Source: DASSUW01 sp036257565 | Lineage (GTDB): Bacteria; Actinomycetota; Thermoleophilia; Solirubrobacterales; Solirubrobacteraceae | NCBI GenBank assembly: GCA_036257565.1 | Contig: DATAFH010000015.1 | Coordinates: 1-34,472 of the forward strand | Reading direction: 5' to 3' | Length of the DNA stretch: 34,472 nucleotides | Part shown: in pieces, positions 29,791 through 34,472 of the stretch | Position numbering within the stretch: position 1 is the first letter of the stretch | How the letters are laid out: every line of letters starts with the position of its first letter | Position numbers and translations under genes: made by a program | The notes under the pieces: model-generated | Database searches by the model: none | What the model saw: the letters and a program-made list of their open reading frames with translations, nothing else | What the model was told of the DNA's origin: nothing

Positions 29791-30915
29791 ATGTCTGTCC
29801 ATCGGTTGAGGAAGGGGCTCGCGCTCGTCGTGCTGGGCGGCGCCCTGGTCGCGGTCGGCTGCGGCAGCGACGACAGTGGTTCCGGCGGCTCGTCCGCTCA
29901 GGGCGGCGGCGCCGGCGTGGAGAAGGCGCTGGCGCAGGCCGAGAAGGCCACGACGCGGCCGACGAGCATCGGGCTCACGGCCGGGATCGGCAAGGACGTT
30001 CCAGCCGGCAAGAAGGTTGCCTTCATCAGCTGCGGCGTCGAGGCCTGCGAGATCCAGGGCGACATCATCAAGCAGGGCGCCGCCGACCTCGGCTGGACCG
30101 CCGAGGCGATCGGCACCGACGGCTCGCCCGAGCAGCTCCAGAACGCGTTCGAGACGGCGCTGCGACAGGGCGCCGACGCGGTGATCCTCAACGCCGTCAA
30201 CCGCGACGCGGTCGCCAAGCAGATCGAGAAGGCCGAGCAGCAGGGCGTGGCGTTCGTGACGTGCTGCAGCATCGAGGCGGAGGGGAACGGGATCCTCAGG
30301 AACGTCGGCGGCAAGGAGAACAGCGCCAGGATCGGCGAGAACCTCGCGGCCCAGATCGTGGCGGACTCGGGCGGCGAGGCGAACACCCTGTTCGTGAACA
30401 TCTCGGCCTTCCAGATCCTGCAGGCGCTCGCCGGCCAGCTCGAGAGCTCGTACAAGCAGTTCTGCGCCGACTGCGAGTACGCGACGCTCGACATCCCCGC
30501 AACCTCGCTCGGCAAGGACGCGCCGGACCGGATCGTGTCCTACCTGCGCAGCCATCCCCAGGTCAACTACGTGGTCCTCTCGGTTAGCAACGCGCTCGGC
30601 GCGGGCCTCCCGGCCGCGCTGAAGGCCGCCGGCCTCGCCGACAAGGTCAAGCTCGTCGGCCAGAGCGGGGATACGCTGACGTTCCAGGATATGGCGGCCG
30701 GCAACATCGATTCGGTCGTCCCGTTCGACTACTACGCGGTCGACTACCTGATGCTCGACGCACTGGCCCGGCACTTCGCGGGCGTCCCGGTCGAGCAGGC
30801 GCAGCCGCCGATGTGGATCGTGACGCCGGACAACATGCCCGCGGAGGCGACCGAGGGCCTGTTCCCGGTCGTCGAGAGCTACCGCGACGAGTTCAAGCAG
30901 ATCTGGGGCAAGTGA
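29791..30915 (+). CDS. CUT2-type ABC importer substrate-binding lipoprotein (RbsB-like), 374 aa
   Basis: Extracytoplasmic receptor. A basic N-terminus (MSVHRLRKG) is followed by a hydrophobic segment ending in LVAVGC, an acceptable lipobox, so the mature protein would begin at a lipid-modified cysteine (about residue 24) and a Gly/Ser linker. The rest is a type 1 periplasmic-binding fold: KVAFISCGVEACEIQGDIIK, QLQNAFETALRQGADAVILN, VNYVVLSVSNALGAGLPAAL, VVPFDYYAVDYLMLDALARH. It is separated from the permease by 42 bases and preceded by AAGAGGAGGAGC, a very strong ribosome-binding site, in keeping with high receptor demand. Ligand not predictable; cysteines in SCGVEAC and CCS are notable. Confidence 0.92.
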   Translation: MSVHRLRKGLALVVLGGALVAVGCGSDDSGSGGSSAQGGGAGVEKALAQAEKATTRPTSIGLTAGIGKDVPAGKKVAFISCGVEACEIQGDIIKQGAADLGWTAEAIGTDGSPEQLQNAFETALRQGADAVILNAVNRDAVAKQIEKAEQQGVAFVTCCSIEAEGNGILRNVGGKENSARIGENLAAQIVADSGGEANTLFVNISAFQILQALAGQLESSYKQFCADCEYATLDIPATSLGKDAPDRIVSYLRSHPQVNYVVLSVSNALGAGLPAALKAAGLADKVKLVGQSGDTLTFQDMAAGNIDSVVPFDYYAVDYLMLDALARHFAGVPVEQAQPPMWIVTPDNMPAEATEGLFPVVESYRDEFKQIWGK

Positions 30916-31955
30916 GCCTCAAGCTCGGATTGAACACCGGCTACTGGGCGGCGGGGCCACCGCCGCCCAGTGCGCTGGAGTCCGTCCAGGAGGCCGAGCG
31001 CCTGGGCTTCGACTCGCTCTGGACGTCGGAGGCCTACGGCTGCGACGTGCTCACGCCGCTGGCGTGGTGGGGCTCGCACACGGAGACGATCAGGCTCGGC
31101 ACGGCGATCATGCAGATGAGCGCCCGTCGCCCGACCGCCGCCGCGATGGCCGCGATGACGATGGACCACCTGAGCGGGGGGCGCTTCGTCCTCGGCCTCG
31201 GGGTGTCCGGGCCCCAGGTCGTGGAGGGCTGGTACGGCGAGCCGTTCGCCAAGCCGCTGGCCCGCACGCGCGAGTACGTCTCGATCGTGCGCGACGTCGT
31301 CGCGCGCCGCGAGCCGGTCGCCTGCGACGGCCCGCACTACCGGCTGCCGTTGAACGGCCACGAGGGCGCGACCGGCCTCGGCAAGCCGCTGAAGTCGACG
31401 CTGCGCCCGTTGCGCGAGCGCCTGCCGGTCTACCTGGCCGCCGAGGGGCCCAAGAACATCGCGCTGACCGCCGAGATCGCCGACGGCTGGCTCGCGCTGT
31501 TCTACTCGCCGCACCACGACGGCGAGCTCTACCGGCCGCGGCTCGAGGAGGGCTTCGCCCGGCGCGCGACGCCGCATGACGACTTCGAGGTGCTCGCCTC
31601 GATTCCGTTCATCGTCGACGACGACGTCGAGCGGGCCGCGGACATGATCCGCCCGCGCTTCGCCCTCTACTTCGGCGGGATGGGTGCCCGCAGCCTGAAC
31701 TTCCACCGCGAGGTGGCGGTGCGGATGGGCTACGAGGCCGAGGCCGAGAGGATCCAGGACCTGTATCTCGACGGCTTCAAGGACGAGGCCGCCGCCGCGG
31801 TCCCGACGAGGCTGATCGAGGAGCTCGCGCTCATCGGCCCGCCCGACAAGATCCGCCACGACCTCGAGGCCTGGCGCGACTCGAGCGTCACCTCGCTGCT
31901 GATCGCCGGCCCGCCCGAAACGCTGCGCCAGGCCGCGGAGCTGGTGCTCGGATGA
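30912..31955 (+). CDS. LLM-class F420/FMN-dependent oxidoreductase, 347 aa
   Basis: Luciferase-like monooxygenase fold (TIM barrel): LGLNTGYW start, EAERLGFDSLWTSEAYGCDV, TIRLGTAIMQMSARRPTAAA, DHLSGGRFVLGLGVSGPQV, PVYLAAEGPKNIALTAEIAD and a C-terminal dimer/cofactor region. The SEAYG and GVSGPQVVEGW segments match the branch of actinobacterial enzymes that use coenzyme F420, although FMN cannot be excluded by eye. The GTG start overlaps the receptor gene stop (GTGA), tying the enzyme to the importer; it may perform the first oxidation or reduction of the imported compound. The stop overlaps the crotonase ATG (ATGA). Confidence 0.88.
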   Translation: MSLKLGLNTGYWAAGPPPPSALESVQEAERLGFDSLWTSEAYGCDVLTPLAWWGSHTETIRLGTAIMQMSARRPTAAAMAAMTMDHLSGGRFVLGLGVSGPQVVEGWYGEPFAKPLARTREYVSIVRDVVARREPVACDGPHYRLPLNGHEGATGLGKPLKSTLRPLRERLPVYLAAEGPKNIALTAEIADGWLALFYSPHHDGELYRPRLEEGFARRATPHDDFEVLASIPFIVDDDVERAADMIRPRFALYFGGMGARSLNFHREVAVRMGYEAEAERIQDLYLDGFKDEAAAAVPTRLIEELALIGPPDKIRHDLEAWRDSSVTSLLIAGPPETLRQAAELVLG

Positions 31956-32740
31956 GCCACCGGTTCGCCACCTACGAGAAGCGCGGGCGGATCGCCTACG
32001 TGACCCTGAACCGGCCCGAGGTCATGAACGCGCTCCACCTCGAGGCGCACCTCGAGCTGGCCGAGATCTGGGAGGACTTCTGCGACGACCCCGAGGTCTG
32101 GGTCGCGATCCTCACGGGCGCCGGAGAGCGCGCGTTCTCGGCCGGCAACGACCTCAAGGCGACCGCCGAGCGGACGGCCAACGGGAGCGACGTCCAGGGC
32201 GACTCGCGGCCTCCGTTCGGGCGGATCACGCGCGACTTCGACTGCCCGAAGCCGATGATCGCGGCGGTCAACGGCGTCGCCGTCGGCGGGGGCCTGGAGA
32301 TGGCCCTCGCGTGCGACATCGTCGTCGCCGCCGACCACGCCCGGTTCGGGCTGCCCGAGCCGCGCGTCGGCCTGTTCGCGGGCGCCGGCGGCATCCACCG
32401 CCTGGCGCGCCAGGTGCCGTTCAAGGTCGCGATGGGCCTGCTGCTGACCGGCCGCCTGTTCGGCGCCGAGGAGGCGCACCGAATCGGGCTCGTCAACGAG
32501 GTGGTGCCGCTCGCCGATCTGATGGCGACGGCGGAACGGTGGGCCGCGGAGATCCTCGAGTGCTCGCCGCTGTCGGTTCAGCTGACGAAGGAATCCGCGC
32601 TCGACGGCCTGCAGCACAGCGTCGACCAGGCGCTCGCCCGTGACGGTGAGCGCGTCGAGCGGCTGCTCGCGTCCGCCGACTTCGTCGAGGGGCCGAAGGC
32701 GTTCGCCGAGAAGCGCAGGCCGCAGTGGACCGGGCGCTAG
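31952..32740 (+). CDS. Enoyl-CoA hydratase/isomerase, canonical, 262 aa
   Basis: Crotonase with a complete active site: oxyanion-hole segments FSAGNDLKA and VAVGGGLEMALACD (first catalytic glutamate in GGLE), and FGLPEPRVGLFAGAGGIHRL with the second glutamate in the PE motif. Length is standard. It probably hydrates an enoyl-CoA to the 3-hydroxyacyl-CoA, which could enter beta-oxidation or PHA synthesis. Last gene of the importer operon (ATGA overlap with the LLM gene). Its stop shares a CTAG with the stop of the facing TetR gene. Contrast with the divergent crotonase at 9965-10786. Confidence 0.92.
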   Translation: MSHRFATYEKRGRIAYVTLNRPEVMNALHLEAHLELAEIWEDFCDDPEVWVAILTGAGERAFSAGNDLKATAERTANGSDVQGDSRPPFGRITRDFDCPKPMIAAVNGVAVGGGLEMALACDIVVAADHARFGLPEPRVGLFAGAGGIHRLARQVPFKVAMGLLLTGRLFGAEEAHRIGLVNEVVPLADLMATAERWAAEILECSPLSVQLTKESALDGLQHSVDQALARDGERVERLLASADFVEGPKAFAEKRRPQWTGR

Positions 32741-33315
32741 GCCTCGTTGCGGCGTCGCAGGTCCTCGAGCAGCGTGCCCGCGGCCCAGTCGAGCGTGGCC
32801 ACGATCTCGTCGCCGTCGAGGCCATAGAGGTCGTGCAGGACGAGCCACGCCCGACCGGAGCGGATGTGGCCGAGCATGGCCTCGGCGCGCCGCGCCTCGT
32901 CGGCCGGCAGGTTGCCCGACACCTCGGCGACCGCCGCGGCGACTGCGGCCCGGCGGGGCTCCTCGAGCTCGCGGTCGGCCAGCGCCCGGAACACATTCGT
33001 GTGCTCGTCGAACAGCCGGCCCATCTGCGGGATCGCGCCCGCCAGATCGCGCACGGTCCGCGGGTTGTCCCATTCCGCGCCGTCGGTGAACTCGCGGAAC
33101 CAGGCTGCCGCGCTCTGGAGCAGGTCCGCGCGCGTCGGGAAGTAGCGGTACACGGTCCGCAGCGAGACGCCGGCCGCCTCCGCCACCTGGGGGAACGTGA
33201 TCGCGTCAGGGTGGTCGTTCTGGAGCAGCTCCTGGAACGCGCGCATGATCAGGTCGCGCGTGAGGTCGACCTGCTGGTCGCGCAGCGTGGATCGGCGCTC
33301 GTGGTTGTCGGTCAT
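32737..33315 (-). CDS. TetR-family regulator no. 3, 192 aa
   Basis: TetR DNA-binding domain at residues about 13-65: LTRDLIMRAFQELLQNDHPD, ITFPQVAEAAGVSLRTVYRY, FPTRADLLQ. Its recognition helix (SLRTVYRYFPTR) is unlike TALYHYFESK of the other two regulators, so it should read different DNA. It is divergent from a CoA-transferase gene with a distinct inverted repeat between them, and no TGAACTNAGTTCA site is present there. Most likely a local repressor of itself and the transferase. The ligand is unknown. Confidence 0.9.
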   Translation of the reverse strand: MTDNHERRSTLRDQQVDLTRDLIMRAFQELLQNDHPDAITFPQVAEAAGVSLRTVYRYFPTRADLLQSAAAWFREFTDGAEWDNPRTVRDLAGAIPQMGRLFDEHTNVFRALADRELEEPRRAAVAAAVAEVSGNLPADEARRAEAMLGHIRSGRAWLVLHDLYGLDGDEIVATLDWAAGTLLEDLRRRNEA

Positions 33316-33338
33316 CCGGCCCGGAGTATGACAGGGAC

Positions 33339-33367
33339 TTGACTTGATGACACTACCATGTCACGAT
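33339..33367 (+). promoter_or_regulatory. Probable promoter of the CoA-transferase gene
   Basis: TTGACT (33339-33344), 17-base spacer, CACGAT (33362-33367). The start would fall at about 33374, three bases before the ATG, again a nearly leaderless arrangement without a Shine-Dalgarno site. The -10 is weak. Confidence 0.4.
33348..33363. promoter_or_regulatory. Inverted repeat between TetR no. 3 and the CoA-transferase
   Basis: TGACA-CTACCA-TGTCA, perfect 5-bp arms with a six-base centre, lying in the spacer and against the -10 of the transferase promoter. A probable operator of TetR no. 3. A further TGACA at 33329-33333 and the TTGACTTGA stretch add related half-sites. Confidence 0.45.
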
Positions 33368-33376
33368 GGCACGCAC

Positions 33377-34472
33377 ATGTCGCGAGGGACGCTCTGGAGG
33401 CCGGTCGAAGCGCAGTCCGAAGCGTTGCTCGCCGGCCTGCGCGTCGTCGACATGGCCGACGAGAAGGGCGAAACCTGCGGCCGGTTCCTCGCCGACCTCG
33501 GCGCCGACGTAATCCGCGTCGAGCCACCGGGCGGAGCCGGCTCCCGCCGCATGGCGCTCTCGTTCGCCGTCCGCAACGCGAACAAGCGCGGCGTGACGAT
33601 CGATCTCGAAGCTGACGGCGAGCGACTGCTGGCGCTGCTCGAATCGGCGGACGTGTGGATCGAGACGACGCGCCCGGGGACGCTCGCTGCGCTCGGCCTC
33701 GGTCCCGACGACGTGCTGGCCCGCAACCCCGAGCTCGTGATCACCTCGATCACCGACTTCGGCCAGACCGGCGACTACCGGGACTGGCAGGCCGACGACA
33801 CCCTGCACGCGGCCATGAGCGGCATCCTCAGCCGCTCCGGGCTCGCCGGCCGCGACCCGCTTCCCCCACCTCGCGGGATGGCCACCGAGACGGCAGCGAT
33901 CCAGGCGGCGTGGGCGACGCTCGTCGCCTACTGGAACCGGCTCGAGACCGGCCGCGGGGATCACGTCGACTTCTCGATCCTCGAGGCGGCGACCCAGACC
34001 ATGGACCCCGCCTACGGCACGGCCTCGGTGAGTCGCGCGTCGGCCTTCCCCTCGACTCGCGGGCGTCCGGAGGCGGGGCTCTACCCGATCTTCCCGTGCG
34101 CGGACGGCCACGTGCGAGTCGTCGTGCTGGCGCCGCGGCAGTGGCGGGCGATGCGCGCGTGGCTCGGCGAGCCTGCGGCGTTCCAGGACGAGCGGTTCGA
34201 CGCGATCCCGGCGCGGCTCGAGGCGTCGGCCGAGCTGCACGAGCTCTACGCGGCGCTGTTCGCCGGCATGACGAAGGAGGCGATCGCGGCGGAGGGCCAG
34301 GCGCGCGGTGTGCCGGTCGCACCCGTGCTCGAGGTCCCGGACGTGCTCGCCAGCGACCACTTCGTCGGGCGCGGAGCGTTCGTCGACGCCGAGGTCGCAC
34401 CGGGGGTGCACGGCCGGCTGCCGAGCGGCTTCTGCGAGATCGACGGGGAGCGCGTCGGCTTCCGCCACCGCG
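33377..34472 (+). CDS. CaiB/BaiF family III CoA-transferase, 3' partial
   Basis: Moves CoA between carboxylic acids. The N-terminal LLAGLRVVDMADEKGETCGR, FLADLGADVIRVEPPGGAGS, KRGVTIDL and ADVWIETTRPGTLAALGLG blocks are characteristic, as is GIL...RDPLPPPRGMATETAAIQ. The segment VDFSILEAA aligns with VDVSMQDAV of formyl-CoA transferase, putting Glu203 where the catalytic aspartate normally sits; some relatives appear to share this. ATG 33377 is the only good in-frame start and has no Shine-Dalgarno site. About 365 codons are visible; the end lies outside the window. Divergent from TetR no. 3. Could generate or recycle CoA esters for the pathway, but it is outside the TGAACTNAGTTCA set. Confidence 0.88.
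   Translation, partial: MSRGTLWRPVEAQSEALLAGLRVVDMADEKGETCGRFLADLGADVIRVEPPGGAGSRRMALSFAVRNANKRGVTIDLEADGERLLALLESADVWIETTRPGTLAALGLGPDDVLARNPELVITSITDFGQTGDYRDWQADDTLHAAMSGILSRSGLAGRDPLPPPRGMATETAAIQAAWATLVAYWNRLETGRGDHVDFSILEAATQTMDPAYGTASVSRASAFPSTRGRPEAGLYPIFPCADGHVRVVVLAPRQWRAMRAWLGEPAAFQDERFDAIPARLEASAELHELYAALFAGMTKEAIAAEGQARGVPVAPVLEVPDVLASDHFVGRGAFVDAEVAPGVHGRLPSGFCEIDGERVGFRHR

Overview
The window is a gene-dense, high-GC (roughly 70%) stretch of an actinobacterial chromosome. Gene content suggests a soil Thermoleophilia/Solirubrobacterales-type bacterium or a relative: an F420/FMN luciferase-like oxidoreductase, heteromeric-type acyl-CoA dehydrogenases, OB-fold/thiolase pairs, TetR-controlled CoA catabolism, and operons linked by ATGA/GTGA overlaps. 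The taxonomic placement is inference. No insertion sequence, CRISPR array or rRNA was seen. The first gene (DHFR/RibD-like) and the last (CaiB/BaiF CoA-transferase) are cut by the window edges.

Layout. (1) 1-1270: a DHFR-family gene end, a 3' tRNA-Arg-like fragment, an 11-bp tandem repeat and a small XRE regulator. (2) 1271-6034, minus strand: a phasin with its own strong promoter, and a polyhydroxyalkanoate (PHA) operon of a very small PhaE-like subunit, class III PhaC, GNAT, a 67-aa phasin-like protein, alpha/beta hydrolase and acyl-CoA ligase. (3) 6094-9828: a zinc alcohol dehydrogenase and SDR (plus) converge with a metallo-beta-lactamase-fold hydrolase and SDR (minus). (4) 9965-12026: divergent crotonase and ACAD10/11-like acyl-CoA dehydrogenase. 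(5) 12036-16927: TetR no. 1, an SDR, and a minus operon of a FadE28/FadE29-like dehydrogenase pair plus an APH-type kinase. (6) 17069-22253: acyl-CoA ligase, TetR no. 2, SnoaL-like protein, DUF35 OB-fold protein, thiolase-like protein and a zinc-free MDR reductase. (7) 22254-26941, minus: aldehyde dehydrogenase, SnoaL-like protein, FMN/FAD/Fe-S ene-reductase and SDR. (8) 27149-32740: a CUT2 (ribose-type) ABC importer followed by an LLM oxidoreductase and a crotonase. (9) 32737-end: TetR no. 3 and a CoA-transferase.

What ties it together. A 13-bp inverted repeat, consensus TGAACTNAGTTCA, recurs at nearly every operon start between about 1.6 and 27.1 kb: phasin, PHA operon/adh, MBL, crotonase, SDR, the dehydrogenase pair, the ligase, TetR no. 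2 and the ABC importer. Weaker matches lie before TetR no. 1 and the aldehyde dehydrogenase. The sites overlap or adjoin recognisable -35/-10 elements, several of which would give leaderless or nearly leaderless mRNAs. Two closely similar TetR proteins are encoded inside the set and are the natural candidates to bind it. I read this as one regulon importing an unknown, probably branched or hydroxylated/alicyclic substrate, oxidising it via alcohol, aldehyde and acid to CoA esters, and feeding 3-hydroxyacyl-CoA to PHA. An APH-type kinase plus ACAD10/11-like dehydrogenase suggests a 4-hydroxyacyl-CoA to 3-hydroxyacyl-CoA route like bacterial levulinate catabolism. The substrate cannot be named from sequence.
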